Part shown: positions 16,244 through 25,629 of the stretch, in pieces
How the letters are laid out: each line of letters opens with the position of its first letter
Numbering within the stretch: position 1 is the first letter of the stretch
NCBI GenBank assembly: GCA_042862465.1
Contig: JASTVH010000001.1
Coordinates: forward strand, 62,001-126,000
DNA from: JASTVH01 sp042862465
GTDB lineage: Bacteria; Pseudomonadota; Gammaproteobacteria; Pseudomonadales; Oleiphilaceae
Length of the DNA: 64,000 nucleotides
Direction of reading: 5' to 3'
Notes under the pieces: model-generated
The model's input: the letters and a program-made list of their open reading frames with translations, nothing else
Told to the model about the DNA's origin: nothing
Database searches by the model: none
Program-made: the position numbers and the translations under genes

Positions 16244-18037
16244 ATGACAGAAACCAAGAAACCGTTGGGGATTACCGATGTGGTCCTGCGGGATGCGCAC
16301 CAGTCCCTGTTGGCGACGCGGATGCGCCTTGATGACATGCTGCCAATAGCGGAAAAGCTGGATCAGGTCGGCTTCTGGTCGCTTGAGTCCTGGGGCGGCG
16401 CGACGTTTGACTCCTGCATCCGGTACCTCGGCGAAGATCCCTGGGAGCGCATCCGCGAGCTGAAAAAAGCCATGCCCAAAACTCCTCAGCAGATGCTGCT
16501 GCGGGGCCAGAACCTCCTTGGTTATCGTCACTATGCCGATGATGTGGTTGAGCGCTTTGTGGATCGCGCCGCCGCCAATGGCGTCGATGTCTTCCGTATC
16601 TTCGATGCCATGAACGACCCGCGTAATCTGGAAACTGCGATCAACGCGGTGCGCAAGACTGGAAAACATGCCCAGGGCACGATTTCCTATACGGTCAGCC
16701 CGGTGCACACCATCGATACCTGGGTGGATCTGGCGAAGAAGATCGAATCCATGGGCGCCGATTCCATCGCCATCAAAGACATGGCCGGTCTGCTCAACCC
16801 CTATGTGTGTTTCGAACTGGTCACCCGTCTCAAGAAAGAGCTGAGCGTGCCCATCCACATGCAGAGCCACGCTACCACCGGCATGGCTACCACCACCAAT
16901 ATCAAGGCGGCCGAAGCGGGGATCGACAATGTCGACACCGCGATTTCTTCCATGAGCATGACCTACGGTCATGCACCTACCGAATCCGTGGTGGCCATCC
17001 TTCAGGAAACAGACCGGGATACCGGCCTGGATATCCACCTGCTGGAAGACATCGCGGCCTATTTCCGTAAGGTGCGCAAGAAGTACGCCCGCTTCGAAGG
17101 TGCCCTGCGTGGTGTGGATTCCCGGATCCTGGTGGCCCAGGTGCCCGGCGGCATGTTGACCAATATGGAAAATCAACTGCGCGAGCAGAATGCCAGCGAC
17201 AAGCTGGATGACGTTCTCCAGGAAATCCCCAAGGTGCGTGAAGACCTGGGCTACATCCCGCTGGTAACACCCACGTCACAGATCGTGGGCACTCAGGCCG
17301 TCCTCAACGTCCTGACCGGCGAGCGTTACAAGTCCATCTCCAAGGAAACGGCCGCAGTCCTTAAGGGCCAGTACGGCGCGGCTCCTGCCGATTTCAACAA
17401 GGAACTGCAGGAGCGTGTTCTCGAAGGCGAGAAACCGATCAGCTGTCGCCCCGCCGATCTGCTGGAACCGGAAATGGACAAGCTCACCGAGGAACTGCGT
17501 CAGCAGGCTAAAGAGAAAGGTATCACGCTGGCCGACAACGACGTGGACGATGTGCTGACTTATGCGCTATTCCCGCAGATTGGCCTCAAGTTCCTGGAGA
17601 ACCGCGGCAATCCCGATGCCTTCGAGCCAGCGCCGACCGAAGCCGATGCCGAAGCGGCAGCCGCTCCGGTCAAGGCGGGTGGTCCGGAAACCTACACCGT
17701 CACCGTTAACCAGCGGGAGTACGTGGTCGAAGTCAAGGAAGGCGGTGATATCGGTGCCATCGCAGCGACCGGTGGTGCGTCCCAGACCAGTGCAGCCCCC
17801 GCAGCGGCCCCCGCTCCGGGTGAGGGCGAACCCATCACCGCGCCTCTGGGCGGCAACATCTTCAAGGTCCTGGTTTCACCGGGGCAGGCCGTTGAGGAGG
17901 GTGAGATCCTCATCATCCTGGAGGCGATGAAGATGGAGACGGAAATTCGCGCGCCGAAAGCCGGCACCATCGGCGAAGTTTCCGTGAAAGTGGGCGACAG
18001 CGTTGCCGTGGGCGACGAACTCCTGACTCTGGCGTAA
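16244..18037 (+). CDS. oadA: Oxaloacetate decarboxylase alpha subunit (biotin carboxyltransferase)
   Basis: The 597-residue protein has an N-terminal carboxyltransferase TIM barrel (RDAHQSLLATRMR, then WGGATFD), a conserved PYC/OADA domain and an Ala/Pro linker (about 475-525). A C-terminal biotinyl domain follows, with EAMKMET and the biotin-accepting Lys at about residue 563. It transfers CO2 from oxaloacetate to biotin, and the beta subunit then decarboxylates carboxybiotin while pumping Na+. I chose the ATG at 16244, 8 nt after GAAGG, over a TTG two codons upstream. It follows oadG by 43 bp. Confidence 0.95.
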   Translation: MTETKKPLGITDVVLRDAHQSLLATRMRLDDMLPIAEKLDQVGFWSLESWGGATFDSCIRYLGEDPWERIRELKKAMPKTPQQMLLRGQNLLGYRHYADDVVERFVDRAAANGVDVFRIFDAMNDPRNLETAINAVRKTGKHAQGTISYTVSPVHTIDTWVDLAKKIESMGADSIAIKDMAGLLNPYVCFELVTRLKKELSVPIHMQSHATTGMATTTNIKAAEAGIDNVDTAISSMSMTYGHAPTESVVAILQETDRDTGLDIHLLEDIAAYFRKVRKKYARFEGALRGVDSRILVAQVPGGMLTNMENQLREQNASDKLDDVLQEIPKVREDLGYIPLVTPTSQIVGTQAVLNVLTGERYKSISKETAAVLKGQYGAAPADFNKELQERVLEGEKPISCRPADLLEPEMDKLTEELRQQAKEKGITLADNDVDDVLTYALFPQIGLKFLENRGNPDAFEPAPTEADAEAAAAPVKAGGPETYTVTVNQREYVVEVKEGGDIGAIAATGGASQTSAAPAAAPAPGEGEPITAPLGGNIFKVLVSPGQAVEEGEILIILEAMKMETEIRAPKAGTIGEVSVKVGDSVAVGDELLTLA

Positions 18038-18051
18038 GGGCCTGTTTTCCT

Positions 18052-19377
18052 ATGGATAAGTTAATGACGCTTTGGACAGGCAGCGGCCTGTTTAATTTGA
18101 GCGGGGGCCAGGCTGTCATGATTCTGGTCGGCCTGCTACTGCTGTACCTTGCCATTCGCAAGGGGTTTGAGCCGCTCCTGCTGGTGCCAATTGGCTTTGG
18201 CGGCATTCTTGCCAATATTCCGGAAGCCGGTCTGGCGCTCTCCGCCCTGGAAAATGCGGTGCATTTTGCCAAGCCGGAAGTGCTTAAGGCCGTGGCGCCT
18301 TTGCTGCATATCGATTACTCGGCTGTGCAGAACCTGCCCCATGACGAGCTGATGAGCACTTTCAAGGAAGCCATCAAGCATGCCAGTCATGCCGACTATG
18401 CCGCGGCCATGAACCTCGCCCAGGACTATGGCTATGCCAACGGCATGCTCTACAACTTCTACACCGTGTCGATCGCCAGTGGCGCGGCTCCGCTGATCAT
18501 CTTCATGGGGGTTGGGGCGATGACCGATTTTGGTCCGCTGCTGGCTAACCCGAAGACGTTCATGCTGGGTGCTGCGGCACAGTTCGGGATTTTCAGCACC
18601 ATCATCGGGGCGGCCCTGCTGGATTCATCCGGCCTGATGGATTTCACCATCCTGGAGGCAGCAGCGGTGGGTATCATTGGGGGCGCGGACGGCCCAACGT
18701 CCATCTATGTGTCCTCGATCCTGGCGCCGCACCTGCTTGGGGCCATCGCCGTGGCCGCCTATTCCTACATGGCTCTGGTCCCGATGATCCAGCCGCCGAT
18801 CATGAAAGCCTTTACCACCGAGGAAGAGCGCAAGCTGAAGATGACACAGCTGCGTCATGTGGGTCAGCTGGAAAAAATCGTGTTTCCCATCATCGTATTG
18901 GTTGCGACCGCGCTGTTCCTGCCTGATGCCGCGCCGCTGCTGGGGATGTTCTGTTTCGGCAACCTGATGCGCGAGTGTGGCGTCGTTGAGCGCTTGAGCG
19001 ACACCACTCAGAACGCATTGATCAACACCGTGACGATTTTCCTCGGCCTATCCGTGGGTTCCAAGCTGATGGCCGACAAGTTTCTGGACCTGCAGACACT
19101 GGGTATCCTCGGGCTGGGGATGGCGGCGTTTGCCGTGGGTACGGCTTGCGGTGTCCTGATGGCCAAGCTGATCAACGTGTTCAGCAAGGAAAAGATCAAT
19201 CCGCTGATCGGTTCGGCCGGCGTGTCCGCTGTACCGATGGCGGCCCGGGTCTCGAACAAGGTCGGTCTGGATGCCAATCCCCAGAACTTCCTGTTGATGC
19301 ACGCCATGGGCCCCAACGTGGCGGGCGTCATCGGTTCGGCCGTGGCGGCAGGGGTGATGATCAAGTTCCTGTCGTAA
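18052..19377 (+). CDS. oadB: Oxaloacetate decarboxylase beta subunit (Na+ pump)
   Basis: This 441-residue polytopic membrane protein couples carboxybiotin decarboxylation to Na+ export. The hallmark segments are GGADGPTSIY, which holds the conserved Asp of the Na+ site, and NPLIGSAGVSAVPMAARVSNKVG near the C-terminus. Nine or more membrane helices are visible. It starts 15 bp after oadA, so the three genes form one operon closed by a strong terminator. A Na+-extruding pump suits a marine or halophilic host. Confidence 0.95.
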   Translation: MDKLMTLWTGSGLFNLSGGQAVMILVGLLLLYLAIRKGFEPLLLVPIGFGGILANIPEAGLALSALENAVHFAKPEVLKAVAPLLHIDYSAVQNLPHDELMSTFKEAIKHASHADYAAAMNLAQDYGYANGMLYNFYTVSIASGAAPLIIFMGVGAMTDFGPLLANPKTFMLGAAAQFGIFSTIIGAALLDSSGLMDFTILEAAAVGIIGGADGPTSIYVSSILAPHLLGAIAVAAYSYMALVPMIQPPIMKAFTTEEERKLKMTQLRHVGQLEKIVFPIIVLVATALFLPDAAPLLGMFCFGNLMRECGVVERLSDTTQNALINTVTIFLGLSVGSKLMADKFLDLQTLGILGLGMAAFAVGTACGVLMAKLINVFSKEKINPLIGSAGVSAVPMAARVSNKVGLDANPQNFLLMHAMGPNVAGVIGSAVAAGVMIKFLS

Positions 19378-19394
19378 CCGTTGCATGCTGATGT

Positions 19395-19457
19395 AGCCCG
19401 GTTGCCCCACTGTGTACCGCCGCCCTGGTACGCATCGGGGCAACCGGGCTTTTTTTG
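19395..19457 (+). terminator. Rho-independent terminator of oadGAB
   Basis: A 14-bp perfect stem, AGCCCGGTTGCCCC (19395-19408) with GGGGCAACCGGGCT (19437-19450), is followed by seven T residues. Confidence 0.9.
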
Positions 19458-19573
19458 TGGTTCCTAGCGGATTGGGCAGGTGATGTTCGGTTTTGAGGTC
19501 GTGCACCGCCAAGTGTGAAGAGCCTTTTTTGTGGCGGCAGGCGATGGCAGACTGCGGGAAGGAGGATGTGTCG

Positions 19574-19894
19574 ATGCATGAATACGTAAAGGCCATCAAG
19601 GCCAAGACCGACGAAGTGAAGGATGCGGCCAGGCGCAAGGATTGGGAGCGCCTGGAAGCATTGGATGGCGAAATTCGCGAACCGGTTCAGACTGCTGTGG
19701 ATGCGGCCAAACGCGGTGAGGTGGATACGGCCGCGGTACAGGAGGTCATCGACCAGCTTTTGAAGGCCTTCGAGGAGGCCAGGGGAGTGGCCGTCGAGGC
19801 GCGTGATGAAGCCGAACAGAAGCTCAAGAAATCCGGCAAGACCCAACAGGCCGCCAAGGCTTACCTGAATCAGGCGGGAAGCCGAAAGGGCTAA
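19574..19894 (+). CDS. Small helical protein upstream of fleQ, FliT-like
   Basis: The 106-residue, highly charged, all-helical protein has no membrane segment. Lines such as KDWERLEALDGEIREPVQTA resemble FliT-type flagellar export chaperones. In Pseudomonas a small FliT-like gene also lies directly before fleQ, after fliD-fliS; here fliD and fliS are absent and oadB precedes it. AAGGAGG sits 8 nt before the ATG at 19574, which fixes the start. The longer upstream frame runs through that ribosome-binding site. The FliT assignment rests on position and helical pattern and is tentative. Confidence 0.6.
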   Translation: MHEYVKAIKAKTDEVKDAARRKDWERLEALDGEIREPVQTAVDAAKRGEVDTAAVQEVIDQLLKAFEEARGVAVEARDEAEQKLKKSGKTQQAAKAYLNQAGSRKG

Positions 19895-19983
19895 AGGAAA
19901 CGGGGCAAGGTGGCCTGGTGGCTGCCGAAGTTTTGTCTCCCGTTCGGTGCTGAGCGATGAAGATTAAAAATGGCGTCATAAAA

Positions 19984-20012
19984 TTGACAGCTGGACTGAT
20001 AGGGACTTAAAT
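19984..20012 (+). promoter_or_regulatory. Sigma-70 promoter of fleQ
   Basis: A perfect TTGACA (19984-19989), a 17-nt spacer and TTAAAT (20007-20012) lie about 65 nt before the fleQ start. This agrees with FleQ being the top, sigma-70-transcribed regulator of the cascade. Confidence 0.7.
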
Positions 20013-20077
20013 GTCCAACACTGGTTGAACCTGCCTACCGGTTACAGCGATAAATATAATCCGGGGAACGCGTCTCA

Positions 20078-21520
20078 ATGTCCGAAAGCAATAAGGTGCT
20101 GCTGTTTGTATCCGATTCCGATCGCCGTCGCGATTTGCGGACCATTCTGGAATTCGTTGGAGAAGAGGTCATTTCGGATACCCCACAGGATTGGCAACAA
20201 ACACTGGAAGCCGAGGGTGTGAACCCCACCGAAGCCGACGTGGTGATCATGGACAGCGAGGAAGGCTCGTTGCTGGATCATCTGGAAGCCATCCGAAGCT
20301 GGGACGAGGGGTTGCCCATCCTGCTGATTGGCGATCGGGAACTGGATGGGGACGAGGAAACCCTGGAACGGGTCATCGCACGTATCCACTGGCCCCCTCA
20401 CTACACCAAGTTTGTCGATTCCCTGTATCGGGCCCAGGTCTTCCGTCAGCAATTTGCCAGCCACCGGGAACGTGGCCAGCAGCGTGATGTGCAGCTGTTC
20501 CGCAGCCTGGTGGGGACCAGCCGTGCGGTGCAGCACGTACGCCAGCTCATGAGTCAGGTGGCTGACAAGGAAGTCAGTGTGTTGATCACCGGCGAATCCG
20601 GTACCGGTAAAGAAGTCGTGGCACGCAACCTCCATTATCACTCGCCGCGTCGCGACAAGCCCTTTGTGCCGGTCAATTGCGGTGCCATTCCGGCCGAATT
20701 GCTGGAGAGCGAACTCTTCGGCCATGAAAAAGGCGCATTTACCGGGGCTATATCCGCCCGGGTTGGGCGTTTTGAGCTGGCTGAGGGTGGCACGCTGTTT
20801 CTGGATGAAATTGGCGACATGCCCCTGAACATGCAGGTCAAGATTCTGCGTGTTCTGCAGGAAAGAACCTACGAAAGGGTCGGCAGCAACCGTACGTTGA
20901 AGGCCGATGTGCGGATTATCGCGGCGACCCACAAGAACCTTGAGGAAATGATCGAGAACGGCGATTTCCGCGAGGATCTCTACTACCGCCTGAATGTCTT
21001 CCCCATCGAAATGCCGCCCCTGCGGGAGCGTGTGGAGGACATCCCGCTGCTCATCAATGAACTCATCGCCCGAATGGAAACGGAAAAGCGGGGCTCCATA
21101 CGTCTCAATTCCGCTGCGATCATGAGCCTCTGTCGTCACGACTGGCCTGGCAATGTCCGCGAACTGGCCAATCTGGTGGAGCGGCTGGCCATCATGCATC
21201 CCTACGGCGTGATCGGGGTTCAGGAGCTGCCCAAGAAATTCCGCTATGTGGACGACATTGACGAGAACAGGCCGATCGAGGACCACGGCATGCCGATTTC
21301 CGGCGCCGGTCTGGTCGGGCTCGATGCGCCGGCTTTGTTGCCGGTGAACGGGATCGATCTGAAGGACTATCTCAGCAACCTCGAGAAGACTCTGATCCAG
21401 CAGGCACTGGACGAGTCGGAAGGTGTGGTGGCCCGGGCCGCTGAGAAACTCCGCATTCGCCGCACGACGCTCGTGGAAAAAGTACGCAAGTACGGCCTGC
21501 GAGAAGACGAAGAAGCCTGA
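20078..21520 (+). CDS. fleQ: Master flagellar transcriptional activator FleQ (sigma-54 dependent)
   Basis: The 480 residues carry an N-terminal degenerate receiver-like FleQ domain (1-120) and an AAA+ domain with Walker A GESGTGKE (172-179) and the sigma-54-contact loop GAFTGA (219-224). A C-terminal Fis-type helix-turn-helix (EGVVARAAEKLRIRRTTLVEKVRKYGL) ends the protein. In Pseudomonas FleQ activates flagellar sigma-54 operons, responds to c-di-GMP and is antagonised by FleN/FlhG, which is also encoded in this window. It is monocistronic or follows the FliT-like gene, with its own sigma-70 promoter. Confidence 0.95.
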   Translation: MSESNKVLLFVSDSDRRRDLRTILEFVGEEVISDTPQDWQQTLEAEGVNPTEADVVIMDSEEGSLLDHLEAIRSWDEGLPILLIGDRELDGDEETLERVIARIHWPPHYTKFVDSLYRAQVFRQQFASHRERGQQRDVQLFRSLVGTSRAVQHVRQLMSQVADKEVSVLITGESGTGKEVVARNLHYHSPRRDKPFVPVNCGAIPAELLESELFGHEKGAFTGAISARVGRFELAEGGTLFLDEIGDMPLNMQVKILRVLQERTYERVGSNRTLKADVRIIAATHKNLEEMIENGDFREDLYYRLNVFPIEMPPLRERVEDIPLLINELIARMETEKRGSIRLNSAAIMSLCRHDWPGNVRELANLVERLAIMHPYGVIGVQELPKKFRYVDDIDENRPIEDHGMPISGAGLVGLDAPALLPVNGIDLKDYLSNLEKTLIQQALDESEGVVARAAEKLRIRRTTLVEKVRKYGLREDEEA

Positions 21521-21525
21521 TCTTC

Positions 21526-21557
21526 GGGGCGTCAAATTTCCGTAGACGCCCCGCTTC
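21526..21557 (+). terminator. Hairpin after fleQ
   Basis: An inverted repeat GGGGCGTC / GACGCCCC follows the fleQ stop. No strong U-tract is seen, so termination is only likely. Confidence 0.45.
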
Positions 21558-21641
21558 CACCCCCTCCAGAACGACAAAAAACCGCCTGACCGATTCTCCA
21601 AGGTTTCTCTAGCTATTTGAAAAACCAGTAAAAACAAAAAC

Positions 21642-21658
21642 TGGCACAGCCTCTGCTT
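21642..21658 (+). promoter_or_regulatory. Sigma-54 promoter of fleSR
   Basis: TGGCACAGCCTCTGCTT: GG and GC are separated by exactly 10 nt, about 55 nt upstream of the fleS start. It matches TGGCAC-N5-TTGC except at one -12 base. Confidence 0.8.
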
Positions 21659-21711
21659 AGACTCCCCGCAGACGAACAGACCATGGTTGATCCATGTCTC
21701 AGGGGGTCAGA

Positions 21712-22956
21712 ATGAACCAGCAACAAACACTGGATTACGGTTCTTCACACAGCGAATCCGGATCGAATGCGGCGGCAGACGTCAATGCCAAGGTAACGTC
21801 CCTGTTTCCGTACGAGAGCGAGGCGGCACCGGTGGAGCAGGCGTTGGACCTGTTCAATCGCATGTCCCGCCAGATCACCGATTCCTACCGAACCCTGGAA
21901 TCCAGGGTGAACCAGCTTTCCGGTGAACTGACTGCGGAGGCCTCCCAGCGCCAGGCCGAACTCGAAGCCAAAGAGCGCATGGCTGACCGACTGACCACAC
22001 TGTTGGATGTCCTGCCGGCAGCGGTGGTGGTGCTGGACAGCCAGGGTGTGGTGAGCCAGTGCAATCCGGCAGCGGTGGAGCTGTTGGGCGAGCCCCTTGA
22101 GGGGCAGCGCTGGCTGGATATCATTCAGCGTTGTTTCGCGCCCCGCCGGGACGATGGTCACGAGGTGTCCCTCAAGGACGGTCGTCGCGTCAGTATTGAA
22201 ATCCGTTCCATGGAAAATGAACCGGGCCAGTTGATCCTGCTGAGCGACCTGACGGAAACCCGTCGCCTGCAGTCGCAGCTGTCCAGGGCCGAGCGCCTGT
22301 CTTCCATGGGGCGTATGGTGGCCTCCCTGGCTCACCAGATTCGCACACCTTTGTCCGCAGCGATGCTCTATGCCGGTCACCTGTGCCAGGACAACCTGGG
22401 GCAGGACATGCGTATGCGCTGCGCGGAAAAACTGATGTCCCGGCTGACCCATCTGGAGCAGCAGGTACGGGACATGTTGATCTTTGCCCGGGGAGAAACC
22501 CGGCTCACCGAACGCCTGACCGTCCGCAATTTGCTGGATGGACTGGAGCGCTCGGCCGAAACCGTCATGCAGACCCATCAGGCGTGTCTGATCCTGCCGG
22601 AATCGCTGCCTGAGGTGGCGGTTCACTGCAATCGGGACGCGCTCAACGGCGCCCTCATGAATCTGGTCAATAACGGCCTGGAAGCCGGTGCCACGCAACT
22701 GACCGTCGAGGTCGAAACTGCTGGTGATCACCTGCGTATCCAGCTGTGCGACAACGGCAGTGGTTTCGACCAGAAGGAAGTGGAGCAGCTTTTGGAAGCG
22801 TTCCACACGACCAAGTCCCACGGCACCGGTCTGGGGCTGGCGGTTGTGCAGGCGGTGATCAAGGCCCATCACGGGCAATTCGAATTACAATCGGCCGGGC
22901 AGGGGGCGAAAGCCCTGATCGAACTGCCGCTGGCTGACGAAAAAGCCTATCGCTAA
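21712..22956 (+). CDS. fleS: Sensor histidine kinase FleS/FlrB
   Basis: This 414-residue cytoplasmic kinase has no membrane helix. A PAS domain spans about 95-190 (LLDVLPAAVVVLDSQGVVSQ). The phospho-acceptor H208 lies in SLAHQIRTPLSAA, and the HATPase has NNGLEAG (N box), CDNGSGF (G1) and GTGLGLAVV (G2). It phosphorylates FleR in the step controlling hook and basal-body genes. The ATG at 21712 has AGGGGG 6 nt upstream; an in-frame ATG six codons earlier is less likely. fleR follows by 15 bp. Confidence 0.93.
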   Translation: MNQQQTLDYGSSHSESGSNAAADVNAKVTSLFPYESEAAPVEQALDLFNRMSRQITDSYRTLESRVNQLSGELTAEASQRQAELEAKERMADRLTTLLDVLPAAVVVLDSQGVVSQCNPAAVELLGEPLEGQRWLDIIQRCFAPRRDDGHEVSLKDGRRVSIEIRSMENEPGQLILLSDLTETRRLQSQLSRAERLSSMGRMVASLAHQIRTPLSAAMLYAGHLCQDNLGQDMRMRCAEKLMSRLTHLEQQVRDMLIFARGETRLTERLTVRNLLDGLERSAETVMQTHQACLILPESLPEVAVHCNRDALNGALMNLVNNGLEAGATQLTVEVETAGDHLRIQLCDNGSGFDQKEVEQLLEAFHTTKSHGTGLGLAVVQAVIKAHHGQFELQSAGQGAKALIELPLADEKAYR

Positions 22957-22971
22957 GGGGCGGAGGAGACT

Positions 22972-24405
22972 ATGGCTAAGTCACGCATCCTCATTGTTGA
23001 AGACGATCGCGAACTGCGCGAAGCGTTGGTAACCACGCTGGAAATCGGCGGGTACCGGGTACTGGAAGCCGGTTGTGGCGAAGACGCATTGAGTCTGCTG
23101 GCCGAAGGGCCGGTGGATTTGGTGGTGAGCGACGTCAACATGCCGGGCATGTCCGGTCACGAACTGCTTCGGGAGGTGAGTCACCGTTTTCCGGGGACCC
23201 CGGTCATGCTGATTACCGCCTACGGCCAGATCGATCAGGCGGTGGCGGCCATGCAGGGCGGCGCGGTGGATTACCTGGTCAAGCCTTTTGAGCCCCAGAC
23301 TCTGCTCGACAGCCTCCAGGATTATATCGGGGATGGCGGTCGCAAAAAGTCCGATGAGCCGGTGGCCGAGGATCCGGCCAGCCAGCGCATGTTCCAGCTG
23401 GCGCGCAAAGTGGCGGTCTCGGATTCCACGGTACTGATCTGTGGCGAGAGCGGCACCGGCAAAGAAGTGCTGGCACGCTATATTCACCAGCATTCCGACC
23501 GTTCGGACCAGCCTTTCGTCGCCATCAATTGTGCGGCCATTCCCGAAAATATGCTGGAAGCGATCCTCTTCGGCCATGAGAAGGGTGCGTTTACCGGTGC
23601 CCATGCCAGCTCGCCGGGCAAGTTCGAGCAGGCCAACGGGGGTACCATCCTGCTGGATGAGATTTCCGAGATGGATATGGGGCTGCAGGCCAAGCTGCTG
23701 CGGGTACTGCAGGAGCGGGAAGTGGAGCGGGTCGGTGGCCGCAAGCCGATCAAACTGGATGTGCGGGTGCTGGCTACCACCAACCGAGATTTGGCCCATT
23801 ACGTGCAGCAGAACCAGTTCCGGGAAGATCTCTACTACCGTCTGAGCGTATTCCCGCTGCAGTGGCAACCGCTGCGAGAGCGCCGTGGCGATATTATCCC
23901 GCTGGCAGAGCACCTGTTGCGCGTACACGCCCGCAAGATGAAATGCCCGGGTGTGAAACTGGATGCTTCGGCGCGCCGGGCTCTGCAACAGCACGCCTGG
24001 CCGGGCAACGTCCGGGAATTGGACAATGCCATCCAGCGGGCGTTGATTCTGCATCAGGGCCAGACGATTACGGCGGACGATTTCTGCCTGGATACGATCA
24101 TGAGTGGCATGGGGCGTATCGATCCGCCTGTGACGGCGGCGCGCGCGCCGGAATATACCGAGCAGCCGGCTGAAGAGGCGGTTGCCGAAGACATGGGTGA
24201 GGATGAGGAATGCGGCGATCGCACGCTGGGCGTCGATCTGCGTCAGCGGGAATTCCGTATCATCATCGACACCCTCAAGGATGAGCGCGGTCGCCGCAAG
24301 CAGGCGGCCGAGCGACTGGGCATCAGCCCGCGGACGTTGCGCTACAAGCTGGCGCAAATGCGGGACAACGGAATCGACATCGACAGGGAATTGACGATGG
24401 CGTGA
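22972..24405 (+). CDS. fleR: Sigma-54-dependent response regulator FleR/FlrC
   Basis: The 477 residues have a receiver domain with phospho-acceptor D54 (SDVNMPG), an AAA+ domain with GESGTGKE (from residue 158) and GAFTGA (from 205), and a C-terminal Fis helix-turn-helix (KQAAERLGISPRTLRYKLAQM). Phosphorylated by FleS, it activates sigma-54 promoters of mid-class flagellar operons. Unlike FleQ the receiver is complete. The operon ends in a strong terminator. Confidence 0.95.
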   Translation: MAKSRILIVEDDRELREALVTTLEIGGYRVLEAGCGEDALSLLAEGPVDLVVSDVNMPGMSGHELLREVSHRFPGTPVMLITAYGQIDQAVAAMQGGAVDYLVKPFEPQTLLDSLQDYIGDGGRKKSDEPVAEDPASQRMFQLARKVAVSDSTVLICGESGTGKEVLARYIHQHSDRSDQPFVAINCAAIPENMLEAILFGHEKGAFTGAHASSPGKFEQANGGTILLDEISEMDMGLQAKLLRVLQEREVERVGGRKPIKLDVRVLATTNRDLAHYVQQNQFREDLYYRLSVFPLQWQPLRERRGDIIPLAEHLLRVHARKMKCPGVKLDASARRALQQHAWPGNVRELDNAIQRALILHQGQTITADDFCLDTIMSGMGRIDPPVTAARAPEYTEQPAEEAVAEDMGEDEECGDRTLGVDLRQREFRIIIDTLKDERGRRKQAAERLGISPRTLRYKLAQMRDNGIDIDRELTMA

Positions 24406-24446
24406 GCCGTTGGTGCGTCTCCTTCTGACTGACCTTCAGAGTTGTT

Positions 24447-24471
24447 GGGCGGCCCTGGCCGCCCTTTTTTT
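24447..24471 (+). terminator. Rho-independent terminator of fleSR
   Basis: Stem GGGCGGCC / GGCCGCCC with a 2-nt central gap, followed by seven T residues. Confidence 0.88.
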
Positions 24472-24519
24472 GTGGCTGCAGTAAAGAGGGCGTGTCTGGT
24501 GCACGAGTTGTAAGGGCAG

Positions 24520-25629
24520 TCACGACTGCTGCCAGATGGCAAAGGTATTGCGACCGGCAAGTTTGGCCTCGTACATGGCGGCATCGGCACGGCGCAACAA
24601 GGTATCAATGTCCCGTTGTTCCGGTGTCGCCCAGGCAATACCGATGCTGGCTGAGATGTGCACATCGCGCTCGTTGATCAGGAATGGCTTGTTCAGTTGG
24701 CGCTGCAGCTTGTCGACGATGGTATGGAGATCTTTCGGGGTCTCAACGTCACAGACCAGGCCGATGAATTCGTCCCCACCCAGGCGGGCCACCGAATCAT
24801 TGGCTCGTAAGGAGCTGGCCAGGCGCTGGGCCGCCGCCACCAGCAGCTGATCTCCCAGGGCGTGGCCCAGTGAATCGTTAACGGCCTTGAAGCCATCCAG
24901 GTCAATGAAGAGCACGGCGATGCTGAGCGGTTCCCGTTCCATGCGCAATAGCAACTGATGCATGCGATCGTAGAGCAGGGCCCGGTTGGGGAGGCCGGTC
25001 AGCATGTCGTAGTTGGCCTGGTAATACAGTCGGGACTCCTTTTCCTTGCGCTCGGAAATATCCATTACCACCAGCTGCGTGGCCTGCTTGTCCTGCCAGA
25101 CGATCGGAGAGCAACGGGCCTCCCGCCAGCCCAGGTTGCCAAGCGTGTCGCGGCACCGGTATTCGTAGGTTTCCCCCTTGAGTTCTCCGCGCTGGCAGGC
25201 GGCATTGATGGCCTTGACCCGCTCCAGATCCTCGTCGATGACGCCCTGTGCCAGGGAGCCGGCGTTGACGACACTGTCCGGGTCCGGGTAGCCCTGCATG
25301 GTGGCATAGGCCTGATTCACATAGAGGGGCACCAGATCCTGGTGGATGACAACGCCCTGGATGGAGTTGTCGATCAGGCTTTTGTAACGCTGCTCGCTGC
25401 TTTTGAGCGCTTTCAGGGTGGACTGGAGTTGGCGATTGGCCTGTTCCAGGGCCCGGGTGCGTTTCTGGACTTCCTGTTCCAGCAGTGCGGCCTTGTGGAA
25501 AGTGGTGAAGTCGGAACCCTGGGCGTCCATGCTGCGTTCCACCTGGCGCATCAGAACCCGGTTGATCTTGTTGAGCTTGGCCAGTTCGGATTCCAGCTCT
25601 TCCCTGCGGCGCTGCCTGCGGGAGGTCAT
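24520..25629 (-). CDS. PAS-GGDEF diguanylate cyclase
   Basis: The 369 residues start with a basic coiled coil (1-80, ending TRALEQANRQLQSTLKALKSSEQRY). A PAS domain follows (about 85-195, NSIQGVVIHQDLVPLYVNQAYATM) and then a GGDEF domain with intact GGDEF (284-288). An RxxD inhibitory site (RAND, 275-278) lies five residues before it, so the enzyme should be active and product-inhibited. It makes c-di-GMP, a known FleQ ligand. The ATG overlaps the FIST gene stop as ATGA, indicating coupled translation. It is transcribed against the flagellar operons. Confidence 0.9.
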   Translation of the reverse strand: MTSRRQRRREELESELAKLNKINRVLMRQVERSMDAQGSDFTTFHKAALLEQEVQKRTRALEQANRQLQSTLKALKSSEQRYKSLIDNSIQGVVIHQDLVPLYVNQAYATMQGYPDPDSVVNAGSLAQGVIDEDLERVKAINAACQRGELKGETYEYRCRDTLGNLGWREARCSPIVWQDKQATQLVVMDISERKEKESRLYYQANYDMLTGLPNRALLYDRMHQLLLRMEREPLSIAVLFIDLDGFKAVNDSLGHALGDQLLVAAAQRLASSLRANDSVARLGGDEFIGLVCDVETPKDLHTIVDKLQRQLNKPFLINERDVHISASIGIAWATPEQRDIDTLLRRADAAMYEAKLAGRNTFAIWQQS

